DNA of 64,000 nt from Garcia nutans. Lineage: Eukaryota > Streptophyta > Magnoliopsida > Malpighiales > Euphorbiaceae. Position 1 is the stretch's first letter. Every line of letters starts with the position of its first letter. Made by a program: the position numbers and the translations under genes. The notes beneath the pieces were generated by a model, which saw only the letters and a program-made list of their open reading frames with translations, ran no database searches and was not told the DNA's origin. Below are positions 44,191 to 55,014 of this stretch, in pieces. The stretch spans positions 9,610,001-9,674,000 of the forward strand of contig CANTUV010000009.1 of the NCBI GenBank assembly GCA_947685225.1, written 5' to 3'.

Positions 44191-44698
44191 CTATAAATAC
44201 CACATTAAACTTCATTTTTATGGTTAGAGAATACTTTGATTGTTATTTTAACTTCATTGAACAACATTTTTCATTATCTTGTCTAAAGATCAAAGATCAT
44301 AATCTTAGAGTGTTGAGTGTAAGCATTAAACACCATTAAAGTTTAAGTGTGAGCTTATAAAACACTTAGGTTGTGAGAGTGAGCCCGAAAAAACTCATGT
44401 AAGAGTTATGAGGATTAATCTCAAACCATTATAATAGTTTGGTGTGAGCTAGTGAAAACACCAAGTTAGAGTTAAGCTTGTAAAAACTCAAGACTAGTGG
44501 AATCTTAACAGGTTGTTAAGGAAGTGGACGTAGGATTGAGGTAAATCCGAACCACTATAACTCCCTGTGTTCTTTCTTCTCTACTCTACTCAACTTTCAT
44601 CTACATCTTATTTATCTCTTGCTTTTTGAATTTCAAATTTTCCATCACTCTTCATATCAACCAATTCACCCCCTCTTGGTTGCTAGTTTAGGACAACA
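44191..44698 (+). repeat. SIRE-like 3' LTR, truncated on the left
   Basis: From CTATAAATAC to GGACAACA, about 91% like 30981-31491 by eye. Everything upstream of the TATA box is missing. The TSD TGCGC follows. Confidence 0.88.
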
Positions 44699-44703
44699 TG
44701 CGC

Positions 44704-46998
44704 GATTCACATAACCGCTCTAAGCCTAAAGCTTAGTGGTATATATTTAAAAAACCATAAACATATAATTCAAAATTCTCAATTTGAAAGTTATCAACAT
44801 AAACTATTTAAACAAACCTTCATCAACTTATAGTATCCACCAACATGCCATATTTGCAATGTTGGCCTCAAATACATAATTTGATGGCATATAACAAATT
44901 ATGCCACCTCACAGTCCAATATACATTTACTCAGTTGTAAATGTGACCCTCAACAATACTTATGGTTTTATAAACCATAGAAGCATAGCACTACCACAAT
45001 AACACACACATGTTCAAACACACATTCACACGTTGGGCCTAACTAGTTCCTGCACAATACCCAAGTTCCAAAAATATCAATTCAATCCATCTTGACACCG
45101 GGAAAGTGTTACATAAATCACCCGAAGGCTGCCCCTATGGACACGAGATTGTCATATAATCACCATAGGCCACCTCTATTGACACTGAGGGAAAGTGTCA
45201 TATAAATCACCCGTAGGCCGCCATCTCTTGATACCGGAGGCAAGTGTCACTTAATTTATCCGAAAGTCATCTCCTCAGTACTATACCAATTTTAATATTC
45301 TGAAAATGATTCATTGTGCAAGGCGTACACGTAATACACATCACATCATACCACATTTTCACATTTATCAAATTATTCACATTTTCATATTTCCTTACAT
45401 TTTTTATATTTCATTCATTTTCCATATTTTTTTTGTGATCATCTCATACCATGATCACCTCCCATAGTCTCATTCACTTTGAACATTATTTTCATCAATT
45501 TATCCACATTACATATCCTTAAGTCGTATTCACAACGTGACTCACTCCACACATTTTTCACATTTCTCATGTCTTTACTCAATATATATAACATATTGGT
45601 TTATAATAATGTCACTATAAAGAATATTATATATTCTTTAAAGTGAGTCAAATTATACTCTTTTCTCACCACATTATTCATATTTATCAATTTCTCATCA
45701 TTTTTATTCTTTTCCCATAACTTCCCATATTTTCCACATTTTGATATTTATTTCCCACATTACCCAAATTTTCATATCACACTAGTAAACCTCACACATT
45801 TCATGTGCAAACACTAATTTTTATATTGAGCAAGTGACCAATGCGACATTCATCACATAACTATGCCACAATGCATAGGTTATGTAAATATCCACATTTT
45901 AAGGAAACCACATGCATTATGCCAAGCCTTATTTAATAACAGCTTAAAGCATTTAAATATTTACTAACCTCAATTAAGCCAAGTTCCAAGCTTTAATCAC
46001 CTTCCAACTCTAACTTCACCATTTACCCTTCAATACTTTGATTTCACAATTTACCATATTCAATCTTAAATCAAATCATAAGTATAAAAATAGCATTAGT
46101 ATCTCATACTAAGACATTTTAAGGATTTAAACATCAATTATATTCATTCTACCCAAAATTGCTCCAAAACCCTAATTTGCTCACTACCTCTTCCAAATTA
46201 CCACCAAACTCAATTATTTTAACCAACCAACCTTAAAATCATTACTTCTACACAAAAATAACTTCATCCCATACCATTTGAACAATTATTGAGATCTCTT
46301 TAAAAATTGTAAATTTCACATAATCACCCATAACCCTGATCCCCTCTACTTCCTTCAAACTTCACCAATTCATCTTAATCAATCAATCATCAAATCACCA
46401 TATATCCATTATATTAGCTTCTTGACTATCAATTCTAATAATTTAAATTAATCTATCACCAACCCATATCATTACATAATCTAAAAATAAGGAAATACAA
46501 GCTTAAAGTTAGAAAACTTACTTGAATATTTGGTTAAACTTCAAAATCTACTTAAATCCCTTGAAATCCTTGTAAACTTTGGTGTGGTTGATGAACAAAA
46601 CTCCCTCTCTCTCTCTTAAAAACTTCATCCTTGGTGTGGGAAGGAAGAAGAAGATGATATTTTCTCTCTTCTTTCCTATCCACAAATATATATATTAAAT
46701 AATTAATATAATATTTAGATATTTTTACTCTTATTCCTATCCATAATTACTTTTAATTTTCTTTTTTTAATAATAATTACATATTTAACTTTTTAACTTT
46801 TTAACTTTTGACTTTTACTATTTACTTTTTGTCTTTTATGAAATGTATATAAAATGTATATGTTAAGTATATATCATGTATACACTATTTATATCTTGTG
46901 TATGCATTAAGTATATACCTTATATATCCCTCATGCAACACTCTATTTACCCTCCATACACCTTGTTAAATTAATTCTAATGAGACTACGGTGTTACA
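44704..46998 (-). repeat. LTR copy D, right piece
   Basis: Continues the double hairpin broken at 18699 (GATTCACATAACCGC ... TAAGCCTAAAGCTTAG). It holds a ~65-bp repeat block of GACAC-GGGAAAGTGTCATATAAATCACCCG type (45093-45270), the donor-like CTTAC at 46517-46521 (minus strand) and the LTR start, complement of CGGTGTTACA, at 46998. Confidence 0.82.
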
Positions 46999-49190
46999 AA
47001 TATCATTCTCTAAGATGGGGAGGAGATGGATCATATTATTCCTTAAAGAGGTTTACGTCAAAGGGATCCCCTGTTACCTTACTTATCTATCCTTTGTGTG
47101 AAGGTTTATTAATCTATTAGATGAGGCTAAAGAGAGTGGCATGATACATGGGTGTAAGATTAATAGGCATGCGCCTTTAGTTACAAATCTCATGTTTGCT
47201 GATGTTTCTTTCCTTTTTTAGAGCTTAGTTAACTAAAGGCCAATTGATACAAAGAATTATTTATATGAAGAAGCATCGGGACAACAAATAAAGCTTGTTA
47301 AGTCAGTTATTACTTTTAGTCCAAATGTGAGTAATGATCTTCGGGTGACTATTTGTGACTCTGTTGGTGTTCATAACCCTCTTGGTAAAAGAGCTTATTC
47401 TTGTCTTCCCTCTATGGTGGAGAGGTCGAAAAATAATTTTTTTTGTTTATTAAAGATCGGATTGTGAAGTAGGCGACTGGCTAGAATAGTCAACTATTGT
47501 CTCAAGTTGGTAAGGAGATACTAATTAAGTCATTTCTTCATACTATCCCCACCTACTCTATGAATGTCTTTTTGCTTCCTGCTACTCTTTGTAAAGCTCT
47601 TGAAAGGTATATTAACTTCTATTGGTAGGATATGAGGGGTGATGGTACTAGAAAGATTAAATGGATGAAATGGATAAAACATTTTATAAAAAGTCTGAAT
47701 GAGGAATGGGCTTTAAAGAGCCTTAGGATTTTAATTGTTTTATGCTCACCAAACAAGGTTGGCATTTTATAGTAAGGTCAAAAATCTCTTGTAACTCGAA
47801 TTTATAAGGCAAAATATTTTCTCAATTCTAACATTTTAGATGTTGTTGTTGGAAACAACCCAACAACAACCCATCCCTTTATTGAAAGATGGGTATTTAT
47901 GGAGAATTGGTAGTGGGAGGAATGTTAATGCATGGTCTTCGAATTGGATTCATTTAGAATCTCAGCCTCGTGTTCATTTCTCTTGTCCTCAAGGTTATGT
48001 AGAGATCAGAGTGGCTGACTTACTTATGGAACAAGAAAGAAGATGGAATGCCCAAGTAGTAGAATTGTTAAGGTAGATATTATAAAGTCCATTCCTTTAA
48101 GCAGGTCCCTCATTGAAGACACTTTATTATGGTCTTCCTCATGAGTTGGGGCTTATGAGGCAAGGCTAGGCTATAATTTTCTATGGAAAATTTATTTTGC
48201 TTATGGTGGCACTAGTCCTATTTATGATCATATATGGAGACAATTGTGGAGCTTAAAGATGATACCAAGAGTAAAGGATTTTATATGGCATTTGCTTCGC
48301 TCTTGTTTACTGATGAGTGTTAACTTATCCAAGAGGGGTGTGGAGTTGATCCAATTATTCCCTATGGGTAGAGGTGAGCTTGAGATAGAATATCACCTTT
48401 TTATACAGTGTTCTTATGCTCAAAGCTACTGGCAAGCTAGCAATATGGGTTTAAGAGTGTCTGATGTAACTAAATTTGATAAGTGGTTTGAGGAACTCTT
48501 CAGGACTCTTGATTCTAAGCTAAGGGTTTTCTGTATGCTCATTGCTCTATAACTCGTGGTGGGCCAGGAATAGACTAGTATGGGAGGGCAGATTAGTTCT
48601 AGTATCCCAAGTTGTTAAGTTCTCTGTTGATAGCCAATTCGAATGGGAGGAGGCTTAGGCTATGTCTATGAGAAGAAGATGTGTCATCTGTTTAATTAGG
48701 TGTTGGATTAAGCCTTAAGCCTTGTCTACACATATTGAAGGCTAACATTTATGTTGTCGTGTTTAGGCCTAAGGGTCGTCATGGAGTGGGGTTGGTGGTT
48801 CGGGACTGGCAAGGTGAGATGGCGGTGGCTTAAGCAGTTTCTTTTTTATGGGAGGGTGGATGTTATGATTGTTGAGCCAATTGCTTTTATACAAGCTTGT
48901 GAATGGTTAGTAGAATTAGGAATGGCAGGGGTTCATGTAGAGTTTGATTCTTACATGCTTATTACCGAATTACAATCTTTAGTACCAAAATTGTAGTATT
49001 CTAATAGGGGTATTACATGAATGTGGCAAGAATATCAAGAATAATTTTCTCACTTTTAGTTGGATTAGGCGTTCAACAAATCAAGTTGCTTATACTCTTA
49101 CTAGGGCTTCTTGTTCCTATGTTGTTGCTATAACTTGGACTACTATCCTAGATTTTATTAAGGATGTATTAGACTTTGATAAGATTTAAT
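46999..49190 (+). pseudogene. L1-type LINE ORF2, downstream fragment
   Basis: Continues the LINE cut at 18197. RT: KGIPCYLTYLSFV...IHGCKI followed by LMFADV (47198-47217), where the second Asp of the F-A-D-D catalytic motif is Val. Then a plant L1 C-terminal region: DGYLWRIGSGRNVNAWSSNW (47893-47952), a zf-RVT-like domain (48250-48450: LKMIPRVKDFIWHLLR ... EYHLFIQCSYA), and an RNase H-like end (about 48770-49000: IQACEWLVELGMAGVHVE). Many stops and frame changes. No clear poly(A) tail; the 3' end near 49190 is approximate. Confidence 0.85.
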
Positions 49191-49994
49191 AAAATCACCC
49201 TTTTAGGAAAAAATCAAATTTAGTTTTTTTAAAAAATATTATAATAGAAAATCTAAAAATAATTTAAAAACTATGATGATACCAGTGCTCGGCTTCGGAT
49301 ATAAAAAAAATTTAATTTAAAATATAAAACATGTAAAAAAATTATATTAAGAAACCAAAATAGTATTTTTACTTGATATTCACACTTTTTTTAAAATCAA
49401 AATGGTATAGTATCATTACTCGATACTTATTTATATAAAAAGATATTATATACATTCATTAGCTTCAATTGTGTTTCTCTTTCTCATGAAATTCAACCCT
49501 ACAAATGAAAGTTATATTATGAATATAATTTATATATTGTTAAAAATGAAAAGAGAATATCATAAATGTGGTTAGTAGAGATTTGTGTATAGAACTTGAT
49601 GAGGATGACTTGGCTAGTACGCTTGTTTCTACTGCTTCACCATATGGAAAAGTATTTGTAATCCTGAATGTCGTTACTGTTGGATTAGCTTCTTGCATGG
49701 ATATGGTTATTTGAAAAAACCTTTTAAGGCCAGTCAATTGAGTCAACATTCAAGAAATAGTAAGACGTGTTCTGATTGTTGGAATATTATATTAGGAAGT
49801 AAGTGTTGAATTGGAATTTCAATCAATTCTTTTGCAATTTTTCCAAATACAACAAAACATGCACTACTAGTATTATTATGTACAATTGTATTTAACTTGT
49901 ACCTATATATAAATAAATTTTATAATTAAGTATAATAATTTTGATTATTTTATTATTTTAAGAATTTACCATGGAATAAGAGTTATTTACATTT
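49191..49994. other. unassigned sequence between LINE and gag-only element 2
   Basis: A/T-rich; may include LINE 3' UTR and the original target DNA. A 69-codon minus-strand ORF (49540-49749) has no recognisable content. CATTT at 49990-49994 is the left TSD of the next element. Confidence 0.4.
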
Positions 49995-50218
49995 TGTAGA
50001 CCCTTATTTTTTGACCAAGTGCAATCCAATACAAATTAAAAGGTGATTAAGTGAACTACGAATATTTAAAACAGTCCAAAATAATTTTTATAATATTTAT
50101 TATTTATTTTATTAATAATAATATAATATTTATTATTTAAAATAAAAAAGGGAAAAAGAAAATATAAATATTTATTAAAATATAATATTTATTTTTAATA
50201 ATAATAAATAAAAAATAA
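49995..50218 (+). repeat. LTR start of gag-only element 2
   Basis: Matches 52629-52850 in direct orientation (CTTATTTTTTGACCAAG, GAATATTTAAAA-AGTCC), then switches to inverted LTR sequence near 50212-50219. Confidence 0.75.
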
Positions 50219-51596
50219 ATCAATAAAAATAATTGATCATTTATCATAAATAAATAATTTATCAAAGATTAAATAAAAATAACCATTCATTAAGACATAT
50301 AATAAATCATGCATCTAACTCGCATAATGTAATAAATATACAAATTTAAGTTTACATCTTGAATTAGGGTTTCTTAAATGAAATTAGGGCTTTGTAGGTT
50401 TAGATTTACAAAACTAATATTATTATTATTATTTTAAAAATATTAAGCTACTGTGTCATTTGAGAAAAAAAAAAAGAATTAATTAGGTTTTATGTTTTAA
50501 GAAAATAGAATTTAGGGTTTATGGTTTAAGTATACTGGAATGGTTTGGAATTTATGAAAATAAGATTTAAAGTTTAATGCTGAAAAAAATAAGCTTGTTG
50601 TGATATTTGTAACTAAATAATCATGCATGCAAAAATATTAATTTTAACCCATCAGAGCTGCTGGAATCAAGAGTTACTAGGTTTCATCATGAAGGATAAA
50701 CAATCATCATCCAAGCTTAGTACGCTGTGTTAAATAGATTAATTTAGGAGACAAACCTTCATTTGTTGATTCCATCAATAATCAAGCTTTGATCCAAACT
50801 CTCATTTGCACCAACCTCACACTTGTTGGTTGAATTGAACACAAGACAATATGCTCAGCTATTGCCTTGTTTAATAGTTTAGTTTCACGGCTCACTGCTT
50901 GATATTTTGTTGCTTCACTGTTTGATGTTCAAGCTTTGTTGCTCACTGTTTCTGTTTCCGTTTCCGTTCGAAATCCCAAAAGTCCCCAATGAAAATCTCC
51001 TTGCTGTTTGAATTTATTCACTCATTGCTCTCTCCAAAAATTACTCAAAGTCCAGTCCAAATCAATTGTCAAAGTCCCCCCGTTTTTGTATTTCACACTG
51101 TTATTTATAGGCAATTCAAAAAAATAAAACCTAATTAATTAAGAAAATAAAATCTAATTAGGAAAGAAATTGAATCATCAGAGTAAAATAAAGTTTTTGG
51201 CGAAATCGGCCAAGGAAAATTGCACGCGGACTGTGGGCGTGGGCTGCTGCATGGGGTGGGGCGCAGGATGCAAGCCAATTCGCGCGAATTAGCATGCCCC
51301 AATTCGCCGTGGGCAGGCCCTGTCGCCAATTGGCATGCCCTTCATCGTCCAATTTTTTTGTTTATTTATTTATTTATATTTATTATTATTATATTATTAA
51401 AAATAAATATTATATTTTGATAAATATCTATATTTTCTTTTTTCCTTTTTTTAAATAATAAATATTATATTATCAATAATAAAATAAATTATAAAAATTA
51501 TAAAAATTATTTCGGACTGTTTCAAATATTCGTAGTTCACTCAATCACCTTTTAATTAGTGTTGGATTGGACTTGGTAAAAAAATAAGGGTCTATA
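50219..51596 (-). repeat. inverted LTR fragment
   Basis: Complement of about 52629-53970. It ends at GGGTCTATA, so the LTR's terminal TG has become TA on its own strand. A GC-rich segment with AATTCGCGCGAATT lies at 51210-51350. Confidence 0.78.
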
Positions 51597-51689
51597 GTTT
51601 GCCCTCTGCTTGAATGATCTGAAACTTCAGTAAAAGAGAGTAAAAAGCAATGTGATTTTTGAACTAATTTTGGATGAGGATGGGTTCTC

Positions 51690-52480
51690 GACCCGAGATT
51701 GGAAATGGATTGGATTTTGGACCCGAATTGAGTTCTGGACTCATAAATAATTCGGATTCTGGACTCGGAATTGAATTTTTATTTGGATATTTGAATCCGA
51801 GACTGGATACTTGGACCCAAGACTAAATTTGATTTGGGTACTTAAACCCGAGACTGGGTACTTAGACCCGATATTGAATTTGATTAGGGTACTTTGATCC
51901 AAGACTGAATTTGATTTGGATACTTGGATTCGAGACTGGGTACTTGGACCCGAGAATGGGTACTTGGATCCGAGACTGAATTTGATTTGGATACTTGGAC
52001 CCGAGACCAGGTACTTGGACTCGAGAATGGGTACTTGGATCGGAGACTAAATTTGATTTGGATACTTGGACCCGAGACTGGGTACTTAGACTCGAGAATG
52101 GGTACTTGGACCCGAGACTAAATTTGATTTGGATAGTTGGACCCGAGACTGGGTACTTGAACCCAAATCAAATTCAATCTCGGGTCCAAGTACCCAGTCT
52201 CGGGCTCAAGTATCCAAATAAAATTAGTCCAAGTACTCAGTCTCGGGTTCAAGTACTAAGATCAAATTCAATCTCGAGTCCAAATACCCAGTCTCGGGTC
52301 TAAGTACCCAAATCAAATTCAGTCTCGGATAAAAATACCCTAATCAAATTCAATCTCCAGTCCAAGTACATAGTCTCGGGTCTAAGTACCCAAATCAAAT
52401 TTAGTCTTGGTCCAAGTACCCAGTCTCGGGTCCAAGTACCCAAATCAAATTCAATTTCGAGTCCAGAATCCAAATCATTT
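51690..52480. repeat. satellite-like tandem repeats, two opposite orientations
   Basis: A ~20-bp unit GGTACTTGGACCCGAGACTG in tandem, grouped on the left (about 51690-52158) into ~71-bp higher-order units that begin GATTTGGATACTTGGACCCG. From about 52158 the orientation flips (CTCGGGTCCAAGTACCCAGT). Open frames across it (e.g. 51924-52303) are repeat artefacts. Confidence 0.9.
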
Positions 52481-52628
52481 TTAAGTCCAGAACTCAACTT
52501 AGGTCCATAACCCAATCCATTTTCAATCTCATATCAAGAACCCATCGTCATTCAAAATTAGCTCAAAAATCACATTGTTTTTCACTCTCTTCTACTGAAG
52601 TCTCAGATCGTTCAAGTATGAGGCAAAC

Positions 52629-54215
52629 TGTAGACTCTTATTTTTTGACCAAGTCCAGTCCAACACTAATTAAAAGGCGATTAAGTGAACCACGAATATT
52701 TAAAATAGTCCGAAATAATTTTTATAATATTTATTATTTATTTTATTAATAATAATATAATATTTATTTTTTAAAATAAAAAAGGGAAAAAGAAAATATA
52801 AATATTTATCAAAATATAATATTTATTTTTAATAATAAAAATAAATAAATAAATAATTGGATGACGAAGGGCATGCCAATTCGCAGCAGGGCGTGCCCAC
52901 GGTGAATTGGCTTACAGCCTGTGCCCCACCCCACGCAGCAGCCCACATCCATGGTCCGCGTGCAATTTCCCTTGGTTGATTTTGCCGAAAACCTTATTTT
53001 TCTCGAATGATTCAATTTATTTCCTAATTAGATTTTATTTTCTTAATTAATTAGGTTTTATTTTTTTTTTTGAATTACCTATAAATAACAGTGTGAAATA
53101 CAGAAACGGGAGGACTTTGGCAATTGATTCAGACTGGACTTTGAGTAATTTTTGGAGAGAGAAACGAGTCAATAAATTCAAATAGCAAGGAGATTTTCTT
53201 TGGGAACTTTTGGGATTTTGAACGGAAATAGAAACAGTGAGCAACAAAGCTTTAAGCTTGAACATCAAACAATGAAGCAACTAAATATCAAGCAGTGAGC
53301 AATGAAACAAAACTATTAAACAAGGCAGTAGCTGAGCATATTGTCATGTGTTCAATTCAACCAACAAGTGTGAGGTTAGTGCAAATGAGAGTTTGGATCA
53401 AAGCTTGATTATTGGGGGAATCAACAAACAGAGGTATGTCTCCTAAATTAATCTATTTAACACAGCGTACTAAGCTTGGATGATTATTATTTATCCTTCA
53501 TGATGAAACCTAGTAACTCTTGATTCCAGTAGCTCTGATGGGTTAAAATTAATATTTTTACATGCATGATTATTTAGTTACAAATATCACAGTAAGCTTA
53601 TTTTTTCCAACATTAAACTTTAAATATTATTTTCATAAATTCCAAACCATTCCAGTATACTTAAACCATAAACCCTGAATTCTATTTTCTTAAAACCTAA
53701 AATCATAATTAATTCTTTTTTTTTCTCAAATGACACAGTAGCTTAATATTTTTAAAATAATAATAATAATATCAGTTTTGTAAATCTAAACCTACAAAAC
53801 TCTAATTTTATTCAAGAAACTCTAATTCAAGATGTAAACTTAAATTTGTATATTTATTACATTATGTGAGTTAGATGCATGATTTATTATATGTCTTAAT
53901 GAATGGTTATTTTTGTTTAATCTTTGATGAATTATTTATTTATAATGAATTATCGATTATTTTTATTGATTTATTTTGGTTTCAAGAATTGTAAGAGGTA
54001 TGTTTCCATGAATGGGTACATCATTAATTGACCATCATGTAATTTGGTTTATCTTAAACTTTAGGATCAATGTAAATGACATGTTTCCACCTTTTAGTGG
54101 GTGTCCTATTTAGTTTTAGGCATAGATGATGTATGGACATATTTTCATCCTCAGACGGGTGTCCATTTATTTATTTTATTTGGACATCGTTGTGATTTTG
54201 TTTGGACATCGTTGT
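52629..54215 (+). repeat. LTR of gag-only element 2, 3' end missing
   Basis: Starts TGTAGACTC after a purine-rich GTATGAGGCAAAC. TATA at 53080-53086. It stops inside the LTR near 54215 and jumps to leader sequence equivalent to 42665, so LTR end, PBS and first leader part are deleted. Confidence 0.75.
53080..53086 (+). promoter_or_regulatory. TATA box of gag-only element 2
   Basis: CCTATAAATAACAG, downstream of a GC-rich segment with GAATTGGC/GCCAATTC arms (52868-52990). Confidence 0.6.
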
Positions 54216-55014
54216 GATTGGGTACCCCAAATGCTTGTTGTTTGACTATGGCTAATTTATCTTGGTTTAAATCATGGCTTATTTGGATTGTTCTTTTTCT
54301 AATATGACCTAATTACATTGTGAGCTCAAATAATTTTTTTCTGTAAATCCAAAAGACCAAAGCTATTTTTAAATTTTTTAAAATGGTCTTTAGACATAAA
54401 AGTTTTCAAAATAAGTCAAAAATTCTTTTCTCATGACCCAAATACAAAGCCCAAAATCCATTTTTTCTAAAATTTTTTTACAATGGGCTTAGAAAAAAAA
54501 ATTTCACAACCTTTTGAAAGAGCTTACGAATATTTAGGTCAATTATGGAAAAACCAAAAATAAATTATGAGCTTAGTTTATACTAAGAATTATTAATCAT
54601 AGGCTTGTTTTTGGCATGAATCTTTAGTTACTTTTTCAAGTGAGAATTCTATTTATAATAAACCTCTTAATTTAGTTTTAATCCAATATAACATAAAAGC
54701 TACTTTAGTTGATTGTATGGATTAAAGCCTAATTAATTGAAATTATCATGAACCGATTTCCATGTTTGAAAATATAACTATTGGCTGAAACGTCCGAGGG
54801 AATTATTCGTAAATAAGATACCCCATGTTGATATTTTGTTAACCATAACCTAGAAAAAGAGACTCGTCATTCATGTGTGGAAGTTATAAGGTTGGAAGGG
54901 ACATCCTAACTATCTTTATTTGTTGTTTGTGCATACATGCATGCATACATATATTTGCATCTCATATCACTGATCCTTTCTGGCTCACAGCCCTGGATTA
55001 CAATAGGTCAAAAG
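54216..55014 (+). other. leader fragment of gag-only element 2
   Basis: Matches 42665-43140 (TTTGACTATGG, TATGACCTAATTACATTGTG, CTCATGACCCAAATACAAAG). Non-coding except the last bases, which begin Gag (CCTGGATTACAATAGGTC) and resume at 57994. Confidence 0.65.

Larger units (their letters stand above)
18700..44698 (+). mobile_element. Ty1/copia SIRE/Maximus-like element with nested insertions, TSD TGCGC
   Basis: TGTTGAGATT at 18700 and GGACAACA ending at 44698 are flanked by TGCGC (18695-18699 and 44699-44703). Order: 5' LTR (interrupted by the Tat element 19203-30463), PBS at 31494, gag, protease, integrase, RT, RNase H (copia order), an extra env-like ORF, polypurine tract, then a truncated 3' LTR (44191-44698) fused to a gag-only Tat-like element. 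The extra 3' ORF points to the SIRE/Maximus lineage. The LTR pieces differ at about 45 of 510 positions by eye, so this is an old insertion. Confidence 0.88.
18198..46998 (-). mobile_element. gypsy solo LTR (LTR copy D) split by the SIRE-like copia
   Basis: Left piece 18198-18699 begins TGTAACACTC; right piece 44704-46998 ends CGGTGTTACA. Flanks are AATAG (18193-18197) and AATAT (46999-47003), a 5-bp TSD with one change. Joined pieces give ~2.8 kb, the right size for this superfamily. Within it, 18700-44698 plus one TSD copy is a later copia insertion. No internal gypsy region is present, so it was a solo LTR before being hit. Confidence 0.85.
50212..53977. repeat. large inverted repeat of LTR and satellite-like sequence
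   Basis: Left arm runs from about 50212 to the centre near 52158; the right arm is its complement to about 53977. Matched landmarks: AATAACCATTCATTAAGACA (50280) with its complement near 53905; CCCATCAGAGCTGCTGGAAT (50648) against 53535; LTR start complement at 51596 against 52629; GATCTGAAACTTCAGTA (51617) against 52595-52611. Arms have diverged by point changes and indels. Confidence 0.88.

Noticed and set aside
49540..49749. 69-codon minus-strand ORF with a Ser run
   Set aside because: No recognised motif, single fragment in A/T-rich DNA; could be an exon relic but nothing supports it.
51924..52303. Overlapping open frames with repeated W-T-R-D/E-W-V-L-G peptides
   Set aside because: Produced by the 20-bp tandem repeat, open in several frames on both strands; no sign of a protein gene.
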